Positions 17,245 through 26,549 of a DNA stretch of 64,000 nt are shown here, piece by piece. The translations under genes and the position numbers were made by a program. This DNA is from CAWDDA01 sp963813345 (lineage in GTDB: Bacteria; Acidobacteriota; Blastocatellia; RBC074). The notes under the pieces are model-generated. The model did not search any database. It was not told the origin of the DNA and worked only from the letters and a program-made list of their open reading frames with translations. Positions within the stretch are counted from its first letter, which is position 1, and the number at the start of each line of letters is the position of its first letter. Location of the stretch: NCBI GenBank assembly GCA_963813345.1, contig CAWEYR010000024.1, positions 248,001 to 312,000 of the forward strand, given 5' to 3'.

Positions 17245-20200
17245 CTATTCCTTTGTCAGTGTCTCATCCAGATTGAGCAGAACATTCGCGATCATAATCC
17301 ACGCTGCGCGCTCCGAGTCAGTCTTAGTCGTCGGCTTTCCGGACCCGACAGTCTTTCGCGCAGATTCGGGGTCACGTGCAAAGCGAGATCGCTCGAGCTC
17401 AAAGAATGACTTGAGTCGAGACAACTCTTCGCTGTTTGGCCTCCGTGCAACACACAGCAACATGCCATAACTGATCCGCGAATCTGCGTCCGCGCCGCCT
17501 TCGCGCTCGATTCTTGCGGCGAGCTCGCGCGCTGCCTCGAAGGCAGCTTCGTCGTTGAGTCCGGCGAGCGCCTGCAACGGGGTGTTTGTTCTCACCCGTC
17601 TGACCGTGCAGACCTCCCGGCTGGTACCGTCAAATGCCATGTAACTCGGATATGGAGACGTCCTCCGAATAAACGTGTAGATGCTCCGCCGATGCCGATC
17701 ATCTCCAGGACTCGTTTCCCATTTGACACGGCTGTAAGGATTCCGCCAGATGCCCTCGGGCTGGATGGGAAACACGCTCTTTCCACCGATTCGCGGACTG
17801 AGCGTGCCTGCCGCCGCAAGAGCAACGTCGCGAATCATCTCCGCTTCCATCCTGAATCGTGGGCCGCGAGCGAGCAAGCGATTGTATTGATCCCTTTCGT
17901 AAGCTGCCGGAGTGACACTCGATGACTGCCGATACGTTGCCGAAGTAACGATGACTCGCGCCAGAGACTTAATGCTCCACTTCTGAGCAACAAATTCAGA
18001 TGCCAGCCAGTCGAGCAGATCGCTATGCGACGGAGGTGAAGACTGAGAACCAAAGTCCTCGCTCGTCTCGACCAGGCCTCGTCCGAAGAACTGCTCCCAG
18101 ATTCGATTTACTGCAACGCGAGCGGTAAGAGGGTTGTTTTCATCCACCAGCCAGTATGCAAGACCGAGCCGGTTTTGAGGCAAGTTGTTCTTCAGCGGAT
18201 GAAGTGCCGCAGGAACGCCAGCAAAGACCTTTTCGCCTTTGTTGAGAAAGCCGCCTCTCTCTCGAAGAAACGTCGACGGACGCTCGGATGATTCCTTCTC
18301 GCCCATCACCTGAGCGCTTACGATTCCAAGCACAGTCAACTGCCGGCGAAGTTCTGCAATGCGGTCGCGCTCAGTCTTGAGCAACGGCGTTGTATTGCGG
18401 AATTGAGTGGTAAGATCACTCGCCTCCTTTGAGGTCCGGCCTTCAGGCAGTACATTCAGGACGCGGCGCAGCCGGGCTGGAACCGAAACAACAAAGAGAG
18501 GGTTTGGTTCGGTGGTGACGGAAATGCGGAATCGTCCAATTCCCTGTCCGAGCGCGCCGCCCGCAAACTTAAGCTTTACAGTTATCACCGAGCCACCGGG
18601 ATAGCCAATCGGCTTGTCGAATACAAAGACAGCCTGCCGGTCGAGTCTGGCGCCCACGTCTCGAGTTGCGTTGATATACCAGCCTTTTGGATTGTCGACT
18701 GCAGCATTCGTGGGCTTCTGCTCGAGAAAACGCTTCGCCTCAAACGTGTATGCTGAGTCATCGACGCGCGCATCTTTGATGATGACTCTGGATTGCCTTG
18801 TCGCGCCATTCGCACGTTTTCGCGTAGGCCGCGCGATAGCAGGTTCGATTTCAACATCGACACCGGTCAACAGGAAATTGCCATAAGGGTCGCGTCCCGG
18901 CCCGCCCTGGGGAAGACTCGGATCAGCAAGAGCCTCGACCCGCAAAGCTGTCAGTCGTGTCGCATCCGTGCGTGACGTAATCGCGTATGTCTCAATCTCC
19001 GGGTTGGCTCCCGATGCAAGAACACTTTGATCGCTCTCGCGAGTGAGCACAGTTCCACCTTCGGACTTGAGTGCAGCCGGGTCGAGAGTGATCCACGACT
19101 TAGGCGCCGTGCGTAAGCGCGCCTCCCACAAACCCTGAGCAGCGTCCAGACGCGCATTCTTCTGCTTTAGAGCATCAGTCAAATTTGAAATCTCGCGCTC
19201 GATCTCTGCCTTTCGCGCCTCCTGCTCCGGACTGGCCAGAAGGACTTCGGGCTCTTTCACGAAGCGGGAATTTTCGTCCATCTCGGTGCCCTGATAACCT
19301 ATCCGATAATCCGATGTCTCAAAGAAGGCGTAGAATCGATAGTAATCCTTCTGCGAAAACGGATCGTACTTGTGGTTGTGACATTGAGCGCAAGCGAGGG
19401 TGGATCCGAGCCATACGGTGGCTGTCGTATTCACACGATCGACGATCGTTTCAAAGCGCGCTTCCTCAGGGTCTATACCCCCCTCCTGGTTAAGCATCGT
19501 GTTTCGATGAAAGCCCGTTGCGATGCGCTGGTTGACGGTGGCATTGGGAAGCATGTCACCCGCGATCTGCTCGATCGTGAATCGGTCAAACGGCATGTCT
19601 GCATTAAACGCATCGATCAGCCAGTCACGGTACTTCCACATCTCGCGCAGGTTGTCTTTCTCGTATCCATTCGAATCCGCATACCGCGCAAGGTCCAGCC
19701 AGTGCCGCGTCATTCGTTCACCATAGTGCTTCGACGCGAGCAGCCGATCGACTACACGCTCATACGCCATCGGCGATTTGTCCGCCACGAACTGATCGAC
19801 GTCTGCCGGGCCCGGAGGAAGGCCGATGAGATCCAGATAGACGCGGCGGAGCAGCTTTTCGCGTGATGCTTCCGGCGATGGCGCGAGACTTTCCTTTTCG
19901 AGACGGCTCAAGACAAAGGCATCGATTGGATTCTTCACCCATTCGGGCCGGGAAACCGATGGAGCCGCCGGGCGAACAGGTTTCACATAAGCCCAATGCT
20001 TTCGGATCGCCGGCTCCTCAGAAGTGGCATCGTCCGGCCAATTTGCGCCTTGATCAATCCAGGTACGAATGAGTGTGATCTGTGCATCGGAGAGGGGTTT
20101 GCCACCCATGGGCATGCGGGGCTGGCCATCGAGGCCGAGAATCCGTTGGACGAGCAAGCTGGCGCCGCTGTTTCCCGGTTTGATTGGAGCACCTGAAATT

Positions 20201-20409
20201 CCGCCTTGCAACGCAAGCTTCTTCGAATCCAGACGTAGTTGTCCAAGCGCCAGCTTTTGACCATGACACTGATAGCAATGGCTCGCAAAAATCGGCTCGA
20301 TGTCACGCTTGAAGTCGACCGATTGACCACTGCTCGCGCTCACTCCTGCGCCGTATACGGCCAGAATGAACAACGAAGCTACGATGATTCCCTTTACTGT
20401 TTTCACCAT
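17245..20409 (-). CDS. PSCyt1/DUF1549/DUF1553 haem-c protein
   Basis: Large secreted protein of about 1050 residues. Order: signal peptide (MVKTVKGIIVASLFILAVYG), a planctomycete-type cytochrome c domain with the haem-c motif CYQCH, DUF1549 with a second CAQCH motif in ACAQCHNHKYDPFSQKDYYR, a central beta-rich region, and DUF1553 with NRIWEQFFGRGLVETSEDFG and the RTNTPLQALAGLND ending. Two haem-c motifs suggest electron transfer, presumably to or from its DUF1501 partner encoded downstream. The frame is open to 20490, but those 27 codons are palindrome-derived; ATG 20409 gives the signal peptide. Unusually for this window the 3-kb frame is intact. Confidence 0.92.
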   Translation of the reverse strand: MVKTVKGIIVASLFILAVYGAGVSASSGQSVDFKRDIEPIFASHCYQCHGQKLALGQLRLDSKKLALQGGISGAPIKPGNSGASLLVQRILGLDGQPRMPMGGKPLSDAQITLIRTWIDQGANWPDDATSEEPAIRKHWAYVKPVRPAAPSVSRPEWVKNPIDAFVLSRLEKESLAPSPEASREKLLRRVYLDLIGLPPGPADVDQFVADKSPMAYERVVDRLLASKHYGERMTRHWLDLARYADSNGYEKDNLREMWKYRDWLIDAFNADMPFDRFTIEQIAGDMLPNATVNQRIATGFHRNTMLNQEGGIDPEEARFETIVDRVNTTATVWLGSTLACAQCHNHKYDPFSQKDYYRFYAFFETSDYRIGYQGTEMDENSRFVKEPEVLLASPEQEARKAEIEREISNLTDALKQKNARLDAAQGLWEARLRTAPKSWITLDPAALKSEGGTVLTRESDQSVLASGANPEIETYAITSRTDATRLTALRVEALADPSLPQGGPGRDPYGNFLLTGVDVEIEPAIARPTRKRANGATRQSRVIIKDARVDDSAYTFEAKRFLEQKPTNAAVDNPKGWYINATRDVGARLDRQAVFVFDKPIGYPGGSVITVKLKFAGGALGQGIGRFRISVTTEPNPLFVVSVPARLRRVLNVLPEGRTSKEASDLTTQFRNTTPLLKTERDRIAELRRQLTVLGIVSAQVMGEKESSERPSTFLRERGGFLNKGEKVFAGVPAALHPLKNNLPQNRLGLAYWLVDENNPLTARVAVNRIWEQFFGRGLVETSEDFGSQSSPPSHSDLLDWLASEFVAQKWSIKSLARVIVTSATYRQSSSVTPAAYERDQYNRLLARGPRFRMEAEMIRDVALAAAGTLSPRIGGKSVFPIQPEGIWRNPYSRVKWETSPGDDRHRRSIYTFIRRTSPYPSYMAFDGTSREVCTVRRVRTNTPLQALAGLNDEAAFEAARELAARIEREGGADADSRISYGMLLCVARRPNSEELSRLKSFFELERSRFARDPESARKTVGSGKPTTKTDSERAAWIMIANVLLNLDETLTKE

Positions 20410-20425
20410 ACCAATCAATCCTGCC

Positions 20426-20526
20426 CCGCTGCCGCTGCGCGGCAGCGGCAAGCTAAAGCTTGAACTCAAACCCAATGAGCTCGAGTTCAAGCTTTAGCTT
20501 GCCGCCGTTGCCGAAGGCAACGGCGG
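20426..20526. repeat. Palindromic family A element flanked by two GC hairpins
   Basis: Perfect 20-nt inner arms (20448-20467 and 20483-20502, GCAAGCTAAAGCTTGAACTC) are bordered by two different strong hairpins: CCGCTGCCGC/GCGGCAGCGG at 20426-20448 and CCGCCGTTGCC/GGCAACGGCGG at 20502-20526. The two outer hairpins differ in sequence from each other but each pairs with itself. It sits between the UxaC-like gene and the DUF1549/DUF1553 gene, both leftward. Confidence 0.9.
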
Positions 20527-20534
20527 TGCCAGGC

Positions 20535-21803
20535 CTACATGCCCACAAAATCGGCAAAGTTCTGCGAAAGGAGCTTTTTTGCATCCCTCTCGATGTGCGC
20601 TCGCGTGACCGGGAAGCCGTCCGCCATCAGCCTCTCATAACTCTCAGCGAGCGATGAAGCAATTATCTCTCTCGAATGCTGCCACTTGTAAATCAATTGC
20701 TCGAGAATGCGCGCATCGGAATGTTGCGGAATGAAAGTAGCTCCGAGCGTCTCGAGTCTTTCGCGCGTCACCTCTTCAATAATCGAAGGATTGTTCAGGA
20801 ACCACCAGCAACCGAAAGGCATCAGGTTGCTGAACTTCCTCGCACTCACACAAAGCTCGTGCTGGTTCTCGCGCGAAAGCATGGTCACGAGAAACCGGTT
20901 GTCCGGATTCTCTGAGCATAGCCTGTTGACTGCATCGACATCTGCCCTTCCCACTCCATCGCCAGCAAGCCGAAGACGCGCGTTCACCTGGCGCCGGACG
21001 CCGATCATCAACGCGAATGGCAACCGGTGATCCCGGGCAAGAGGCAGCACAAAATCGGAAATCAGACGTGTTCTCACGCTGTCGTCGGGGTAAGAAAACG
21101 TGTCAGGCAGCGAGACAGCAAGGTAAAGCGGCCTCAGTCTCTCGATGCGCATGTCGAGCAATCGCCTCAATTCCTTGATGGTGGATCCTGAAAGGTCCTT
21201 TGAGATGTCAAACCCTTTTCCGCGCACGACCTCCCAGTTGGAGGTCCAATCGTTCAGAATGCCGTCCATTCTTATTGCGGCCATGAACCGCGAATCGATT
21301 CGTTCGAGCGAATCCCAGGTCTGCATTTCGACATCGTCAAGCAGATCGTTGGTCATCACGATTCGGTCGACATTCGCCAGCTTGAGTACCACGTCAAGAT
21401 GGGCCTCGAGACGTTGAGCGGCAAAGAACTCTCGAGCTTCATTCAGATTCGGACTTGAGGGATCGAGTCCAAGCGCAGTGAAAACCGCGACGACACCTCG
21501 AGTCGCTTCCGACAATGGAGTATTCCGAACGAAGAGAACTTCCCAGATCAGGTCGGCCTGTGCCTGCTTGTCGAGTTTGAAGAAACTATCCGGGTCGAGC
21601 GGCGAGCTCCTGAACAGCTCGGCTATCAGATAATGATAAGTGACGAGTTCATCGACGCCCCAGAGCCCGTGCGCTCCAAACTGCGGAGCGAAGAGGTGGG
21701 TGTGCATGTCAATCACCGGCGTGTCGGCGATGATCGAATTTACCGTCCGGCGAATATCTGCCGATGCCAGCTTTTCCACGCTTTCGACGTGCGAGTGAAT
21801 CAT
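20535..21803 (-). CDS. UxaC-like (glucuronate isomerase family) amidohydrolase
   Basis: Metal-dependent amidohydrolase-fold enzyme most like uronate isomerases, which interconvert hexuronates and keto-sugars. The metal site VIDMHTHLF and the following LWGVDELVTYHYL, plus GCWWFLNNPSIIEEVTRERL, resemble UxaC blocks. It is about 420 residues against 470 for classical UxaC, so it may be a divergent isomerase or a different hydrolase. The frame extends to 22109, but ATG 21803 (MIHSHVESVEKLASADIRR) is preferred because the longer form lies antisense to the start of a second DUF1501 gene. Context with sugar enzymes supports carbohydrate catabolism. Confidence 0.7.
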   Translation of the reverse strand: MIHSHVESVEKLASADIRRTVNSIIADTPVIDMHTHLFAPQFGAHGLWGVDELVTYHYLIAELFRSSPLDPDSFFKLDKQAQADLIWEVLFVRNTPLSEATRGVVAVFTALGLDPSSPNLNEAREFFAAQRLEAHLDVVLKLANVDRIVMTNDLLDDVEMQTWDSLERIDSRFMAAIRMDGILNDWTSNWEVVRGKGFDISKDLSGSTIKELRRLLDMRIERLRPLYLAVSLPDTFSYPDDSVRTRLISDFVLPLARDHRLPFALMIGVRRQVNARLRLAGDGVGRADVDAVNRLCSENPDNRFLVTMLSRENQHELCVSARKFSNLMPFGCWWFLNNPSIIEEVTRERLETLGATFIPQHSDARILEQLIYKWQHSREIIASSLAESYERLMADGFPVTRAHIERDAKKLLSQNFADFVGM

Positions 21804-21879
21804 TGCGCTCAGACGCTTTCTTGACAATCCAAGAATGCAGGTGTTAGAGATACCGCACCTGAAACTGTCGTTCGCTAGA

Positions 21880-22431
21880 ATGAAGCAAAACCTACAACTT
21901 TTTATACCGCAGAATGAGAGCCGGGCGAAAGTGGGACGCGGCCTTCCCCGCCGGGAGTTCCTTCGCGCCGGTACGGCTACCGCTGCCGGAATCGCACTCC
22001 CTGCATTGCTGCCAGCGGCAGGGATTGGACAAAGAGCGCTTTCGCAGGGAAAGAGCTGCATTCTGTTGCTTCTTGTCGGTGGTCCGAGCCACATCGATAC
22101 CTTCGACATGAAGCCTCATGCTCCATCCGAGATACGCGGCCCTTTTCGCCCCATAAGGACAAATGTCGCCGGCATTGAGATCAGCGAGATATTTCCGCGG
22201 ACCGCGCGCCATGCCGACAAGTTTGCGATCCTGCGAAGTCTTCATCACGAAGAGAGTGCCCGGCACGATGTCGGACTTAGACTCCTCGAGACGGGCTATA
22301 GTTCGGAGATGGCTCCAGGAGTTCCGCATATAGGTGACGTGGCGGCAGGTTTGACCGCGCCTTCGAGCGACCTTCCGCATGCACGTGACAATGCCAGGGC
22401 GAGGTCGCCGGCTTGGCGAAGGAGCAGTTGA
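21880..22431 (+). CDS. Second DUF1501 protein, N-terminal part
   Basis: Divergent from the UxaC-like gene. Start ATG 21880 (MKQNLQLFIPQNES) precedes a twin-arginine leader LPRREFLRAGTATAAGIALP; an upstream ATG at 21835 is also in frame. Family blocks are SCILLLLVGGPSHIDTFDMK and FAILRSLHHEESARHDVGLR. Homology ends near 22378, where the frame shifts into the next piece. This is the shorter DUF1501 type (about 400 residues), distinct from the one at 15807-17232. Confidence 0.8.
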   Translation: MKQNLQLFIPQNESRAKVGRGLPRREFLRAGTATAAGIALPALLPAAGIGQRALSQGKSCILLLLVGGPSHIDTFDMKPHAPSEIRGPFRPIRTNVAGIEISEIFPRTARHADKFAILRSLHHEESARHDVGLRLLETGYSSEMAPGVPHIGDVAAGLTAPSSDLPHARDNARARSPAWRRSS

Positions 22432-23062
22432 TCATCAGGCACCGGGACTGATCCGATCAGCACGTCCAGTGCCCCTGAGTCCTTTGAAGAATCCTTTGAA
22501 GGATGTCGAGCTCGAGCGCTATGGTCGCAATTCCTTCGGCCGCAACTGCCTCAGTGCGCGCCAACTCGTCGAACGAGGCGTCCGGTTCGTTTCGATCGAT
22601 ATGTTCGATACGGTTATCAACGAACCAGGTTGGGATATACATGGTTCGGCACCCTATAGCTCGATTGGTGCATATCGAGACGTCGCCGGGCCCGTATTTG
22701 ATATGGCCTACAGCTCGCTCGTTGGGGATCTTGCTGACCGGGGACTGCTCGAGAGCACAATCGTCGTTGCAATAGGGGAATTTGGCAGAAGTCCGCGGCT
22801 AAACCCCGCAGGCGGACGCGACCATTGGCCGCACTGCTGGAGCGCCCTGCTTGCGGGAGGTGGTATTCGGGGCGGCCAGGTTATCGGTCGATCGGACTCG
22901 AGCGGCGCATTTGTAGAAGAGCGGCCTACGAGGCCCGCTGAAGTAGTTGCAACGATCTATCATGCACTTGGAATCGACCATCGAACCGAGCTCGTGGCGG
23001 AGGATGGCTCCCGCGTGCCTCTCGTTCCGAAAGGCGTGCGCCCAATCTCAGAACTCTTCTAA
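22379..23062 (+). CDS. Second DUF1501 protein, C-terminal part
   Basis: Continuation after the frame change near 22380. Clear homology from about 22500: RNCLSARQLVERGVRFVSID, GWDIHGSAPYSSIGAYRDVA, STIVVAIGEFGRSPRLNPAG and GRDHWPHCWSALLAGGGIRG. The stretch 22385-22490, which in relatives holds a longer region, is short and poorly matching, so there may be a second indel or a real internal deletion. It ends 21 bases before the sugar-epimerase-like gene, with which it is probably cotranscribed. Confidence 0.8.
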   Translation: MHVTMPGRGRRLGEGAVDHQAPGLIRSARPVPLSPLKNPLKDVELERYGRNSFGRNCLSARQLVERGVRFVSIDMFDTVINEPGWDIHGSAPYSSIGAYRDVAGPVFDMAYSSLVGDLADRGLLESTIVVAIGEFGRSPRLNPAGGRDHWPHCWSALLAGGGIRGGQVIGRSDSSGAFVEERPTRPAEVVATIYHALGIDHRTELVAEDGSRVPLVPKGVRPISELF

Positions 23063-23083
23063 CAACCAAAGAGAGGTAAGACT

Positions 23084-23950
23084 ATGGCTCAGGAAATCAC
23101 TCGTCGCGATCTTATCAAATCATCAGCTCTCGCAGTCTCAGCGATGCCTCTGCTTCGCTTTGGCGCAATGGGAAACTCCATGCAGGCAGCTCCCGGGGAG
23201 CAAGGCTGGCGGGGTCTCAAGGCTGGGGTCGCGTCATACACGCTGCGCAAGCTTCCACTTGATCAGGCGATCAAGGCGATCCAGAAGGTTGGTTTGAAAT
23301 ACGTTTCGATCAAGGATTTCCATCTTCCGCTCAAAAGCACGAGCGAAGAGCGGCGCGCTGTGGCGGAGAAGTTTAAGGCCGCCGGCATTACTCCGATGAG
23401 CTGTGGAAACATCTCGATGCAGAACGATGAAGCAAACGTTCGTCAGATGTTCGAATACGCGCGCGATACCGGGCTCAAAGTCATCGTTTGCAGTCCTGAC
23501 CCTCAGTCGATGCCGATTCTTGACAAGATGGTCAAAGAGTTCGACATCAAGCTTGCCATTCACAATCACGGGCCCGAAGACAAGCGCTTCCCGTCTCCCT
23601 ACGACGTCTGGAAAGCCGTCGAGAAGTATGACGCGCGAATCGGGCTATGCATCGACGTCGGTCACACAGCGCGCGCGAAAGTGAATCCGGCGGAAGCGAT
23701 TATCAAGTGCCAGTCGCGTCTTTACGACATGCACATCAAGGACATTGCAAGCACCGAGCCGAACGGTTCCACTATCGAAGCCGGCAGAGGCGTGCTCGAC
23801 TTGAAGAGCATTGTGCAGGCGACTCTCAAGATCAAGTACTCCTATCTGTTCAGCTTCGAGTATGAAAAGGATGCCGATGATCCCATCCCTGGCCTTGCAG
23901 AGTCCATCGGATATATACGTGGCCTGCTTGCCTCGATGAACGGCGCCTGA
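23084..23950 (+). CDS. Sugar phosphate isomerase/epimerase-like TIM-barrel protein with Tat signal
   Basis: Xylose-isomerase-like TIM barrel (AP endonuclease 2 superfamily), 288 residues, exported by Tat: EITRRDLIKSSALAVSAMPL. Metal-site blocks are IHNHGPEDKRFPSPYDVWKA, IGLCIDVGHTARA, YDMHIKDI and FSFEYEKDADDPIPGLAESI. Such periplasmic proteins accompany Gfo/Idh/MocA oxidoreductases, DUF1501 and DUF1553 in many soil bacteria, fitting the cluster from 14.5 kb. A good ribosome site (AGAGAGG) lies 8 bases before ATG 23084. Confidence 0.88.
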   Translation: MAQEITRRDLIKSSALAVSAMPLLRFGAMGNSMQAAPGEQGWRGLKAGVASYTLRKLPLDQAIKAIQKVGLKYVSIKDFHLPLKSTSEERRAVAEKFKAAGITPMSCGNISMQNDEANVRQMFEYARDTGLKVIVCSPDPQSMPILDKMVKEFDIKLAIHNHGPEDKRFPSPYDVWKAVEKYDARIGLCIDVGHTARAKVNPAEAIIKCQSRLYDMHIKDIASTEPNGSTIEAGRGVLDLKSIVQATLKIKYSYLFSFEYEKDADDPIPGLAESIGYIRGLLASMNGA

Positions 23951-23958
23951 GGATATAG

Positions 23959-24708
23959 ATGTACAAACTTGTATTACTACGACACGGCCAAAGCACGTGG
24001 AACAAGGAGAACCGCTTCACCGGATGGACCGACGTCGATCTTTCTGATCAGGGGCGTATCGAAGCCACAAAGGCCGGCGAGGTTTTGAAACGCGAGGGCC
24101 TGACCTTCGATTGTGCGTTTACGTCAGTGTTGAAGCGCGCAATCCGAACGCTCTGGATTGTGATGGACGAGATGGACCTGATGTGGATTCCGGTCGAGAA
24201 CTCGTGGCGGTTGAATGAACGGCACTATGGCGCGCTGCAGGGACTTAACAAGGCGGAAACGGCGGCAAAATTCGGAGATGATCAGGTGAAAATATGGCGC
24301 CGCAGCTATGACATCCCGCCTCCTGTGCTTGAGCCCTCTGATGAGCGCTTTCCTGGAAACGATCCGCGGTACAGCACGCTCGCCCCTGACGAACTTCCCC
24401 TGACTGAATGTCTGAAGGATACCGTTGAACGAATGCTTCCCTATTGGCACGATTCGATTGCGCCGGTTGTCATGCAGGGAAAGCGCGTGATAGTTGCAGC
24501 TCACGGCAACAGCTTGCGGGCGCTGGTGAAGTATCTTGACAACGTTTCAGAGCAGGACATTGTCGGTCTGAACATTCCGACCGGCATCCCACTGGTCTAC
24601 GAGCTTGATGACGAGTTGCGCCCGCTCAAGCATTACTATCTCGGCGATCCCGACGCCATCGCACGCGCAGAGCAGGCCGTCGCGAATCAGGGCAAAGCAA
24701 AGAAATGA
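23959..24708 (+). CDS. gpmA: 2,3-bisphosphoglycerate-dependent phosphoglycerate mutase
   Basis: Glycolytic enzyme interconverting 3- and 2-phosphoglycerate through a phosphohistidine. Signature LVLLRHGQSTWNKENRFTGW carries the catalytic His; also ERHYGALQGLNKAETAAKFG and the second catalytic His in VIVAAHGNSLRALVKYLDN. 249 residues, normal for the family. It begins 8 bases after the epimerase-like gene. Enolase, the next glycolytic step, is encoded separately at 41-42 kb. Confidence 0.96.
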   Translation: MYKLVLLRHGQSTWNKENRFTGWTDVDLSDQGRIEATKAGEVLKREGLTFDCAFTSVLKRAIRTLWIVMDEMDLMWIPVENSWRLNERHYGALQGLNKAETAAKFGDDQVKIWRRSYDIPPPVLEPSDERFPGNDPRYSTLAPDELPLTECLKDTVERMLPYWHDSIAPVVMQGKRVIVAAHGNSLRALVKYLDNVSEQDIVGLNIPTGIPLVYELDDELRPLKHYYLGDPDAIARAEQAVANQGKAKK

Positions 24709-24711
24709 GTA

Positions 24712-24803
24712 ATTTGGAGTGCGGCGGCTTGGCGCCGCTTTAGTCTCCCGCCGAGTAATCCGATCGGAACACTAAAGCGGCGCCAAGCCGCCGCACTCCA
24801 AAT
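24712..24803. repeat. Perfect 33-nt palindrome, family B, between convergent genes
   Basis: Left arm 24712-24744 and right arm 24771-24803 are exact reverse complements, built around GGCGCCGCTTTAG. The 26-nt loop contains CCGATCGG. It starts 3 bases after gpmA and ends 3 bases before purH, both ending here, so it could act as a two-way terminator, although no U-tract follows either arm. Confidence 0.92.
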
Positions 24804-24806
24804 ATA

Positions 24807-25268
24807 CTAATGCCTGAAATGCCGCATTCCTGTGAAGAGCATCGCAATGCCATGCTCGTCTGCTGCCTCAATCACTTCGCTATCTCTGACTGATCCGCCT
24901 GGTTGGATAACGGCTTTGACGCCGTGCTTAGCGGCCTCGTCGATGCCGTCGCGGAAAGGAAAGAAGGCGTCCGAGGCGAGCACACAGCCCTCAAGTGATG
25001 TCTCAGCTGACTGAGCCTTACTAGCTCCCAGCTTTACCGAATCAACTCGCGACATCTGACCCGCGCCCACACCCAGAAGCTGCCCTTCCTTCGCATACAC
25101 TATTGCGTTCGATTTGACGTGCTTGCAGATCGACCCATGCAAACTCGAGCGCGCGCATCTCGTGGTCGCTCGGTTTCCTCTTTGAGACCACGTTAACTTT
25201 GTCGCGATCGAATAGCCCACAGTCGTGATCCTGAAGCAGTATGCCTCCGCTGATCCTCTTGACGTCAA
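24807..25268 (-). CDS. purH: PurH, C-terminal part
   Basis: Last quarter of bifunctional PurH. Homology starts at about 25130 with ICKHVKSNAIVYAKEGQLLG, then GAGQMSRVDSVKLG, VLASDAFFPFRDGIDEAAKH, and the terminal GIAMLFTGMRHFRH that closes AICAR transformylase domains. It joins the upstream frame after FAWV by one indel. Confidence 0.9.
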   Translation of the reverse strand: MTSRGSAEAYCFRITTVGYSIATKLTWSQRGNRATTRCARSSLHGSICKHVKSNAIVYAKEGQLLGVGAGQMSRVDSVKLGASKAQSAETSLEGCVLASDAFFPFRDGIDEAAKHGVKAVIQPGGSVRDSEVIEAADEHGIAMLFTGMRHFRH

Positions 25269-26391
25269 ATCTCGCCCCGTGCGCAGCTCCTGTCATTCTC
25301 AAGAGGCGTAACGCTTTCTTCGAAGCAAAAACGTCGAGCGCCTCGGCTGAAAACTCCGGAGCAATGACTACCTCAGCAAACATTTCTGCAACAACGAGAG
25401 CCGCTTCGCGATCAACAGCCTGAGTAAATCCGATTATCCCGCCGAAAGCTGATATCGGGTCTGTTGCCTTCGCTTTGAGAAATGCATCAAGCGCGCTTTT
25501 ACCAACTCCGACACCGCAAGGATTGGTATGCTTGATGATGGCGCACGTTACACCACCTTCAACCACCATCTTGAGATCGCAAACAAGATCCCAGGCTGCA
25601 TCGCTATCGAGCAGGTTGTTGTACGAGAGCTCTTTGCCCTGAAGCTTCTCGGCATTTGCAACTCCCGTGTCGGCCGAATTGGCAAGCCGATAGAGCGCCG
25701 CGCGCTGGTGAGGGTTCTCGCCGTAGCGTAAAGCCTGAACTTTTTTCAGGCTCGGCTCGAGAACCTCTGGAAGCTCGTCGGTGGTGGTCTGCGACGTTAG
25801 ATAGTTCGCTATTGCTCGATCATAGCCGGCGGTGTAACGAAACGCTTTGCGCGCGAGATCGAAACGCGACGCGAGTGATAGCGCACCATCGAGCTCGTCG
25901 AGCTCGATCGCAACTCGCTCGTAGTCAGCCGGGTCTACAACAACACCCACATCAGCGTGGTTCTTCGCTGCAGACCGGATCATTGCCGGACCGCCGATAT
26001 CGATATTCTCGATCGCTTCGCTACGCTCGACATGAGGCTTCGCCACGGTTTGCTCAAACGGGTAGAGATTGACAACAACAAGATCAATAGGCTGGATGCC
26101 ATGCTCACTCATCTGCCTGCCGTGTTGTTCATTCTCGCGAACTCCAAGAATTCCGCCGTGAACTTTCGGATGCAGAGTCTTTAACCGCCCATCAAGCAGC
26201 TCAGGAAACCCTGTCACTTCTGAAACATCGGTCACAGCGATTCCGCTTTCGCGAAGAAGCCGTGAAGTGCCGCCGGTTGAGAGAATTTCGATGCTGTGTC
26301 GCGCGAAGGTGCGCGCTAGTTCAACCAGCCCCGTTTTGTCCGACACGCTCACGAGCGCGCGCCGGATCTTTCTCAGTGAAGGATCGTGCAC
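25042..26391 (-). CDS. purH: Bifunctional AICAR formyltransferase/IMP cyclohydrolase, N-terminal part
   Basis: Catalyses the last two steps of IMP synthesis. The N-terminal MGS-like cyclohydrolase domain shows RRALVSVSDKTGLVELARTF, ILSTGGTSRLLRESGI and DGRLKTLHPKVHGGIL. The transformylase domain follows with LRYGENPHQRAALYR, CAIIKHTNPCGVGVG and ISAFGGIIGFTQAVDREAAL. The frame fails near 25130 (LEFAWV), and the final 30 codons here are spurious. Joined with the downstream piece the length is about 525 residues, as expected. It is divergent from the VCBS gene across a 158-base gap. Confidence 0.93.
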   Translation of the reverse strand: MHDPSLRKIRRALVSVSDKTGLVELARTFARHSIEILSTGGTSRLLRESGIAVTDVSEVTGFPELLDGRLKTLHPKVHGGILGVRENEQHGRQMSEHGIQPIDLVVVNLYPFEQTVAKPHVERSEAIENIDIGGPAMIRSAAKNHADVGVVVDPADYERVAIELDELDGALSLASRFDLARKAFRYTAGYDRAIANYLTSQTTTDELPEVLEPSLKKVQALRYGENPHQRAALYRLANSADTGVANAEKLQGKELSYNNLLDSDAAWDLVCDLKMVVEGGVTCAIIKHTNPCGVGVGKSALDAFLKAKATDPISAFGGIIGFTQAVDREAALVVAEMFAEVVIAPEFSAEALDVFASKKALRLLRMTGAAHGARFDVKRISGGILLQDHDCGLFDRDKVNVVSKRKPSDHEMRALEFAWVDLQARQIERNSVCEGRAASGCGRGSDVAS

Positions 26392-26549
26392 GATTAATCT
26401 CCTCGATGATGATTACCGAAGTCCAATTATGGCCGTAGCGATTCAGTTTACGGCAATGAGATGAAAGGTCAATCCCCGAAAGCTCCAAACGTTGCGTGGC
26501 TGGACCCGAGTAGATATTGAGGTTAAATTCGCTGCCAAGGAGAGATGCC

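Noticed and set aside
24712..24803. Calling the palindromes intrinsic terminators
   Set aside because: Stems are strong, but no U-tract follows in either direction, and related elements lie in tandem and divergent gaps where termination is not expected; listed as repeats instead.
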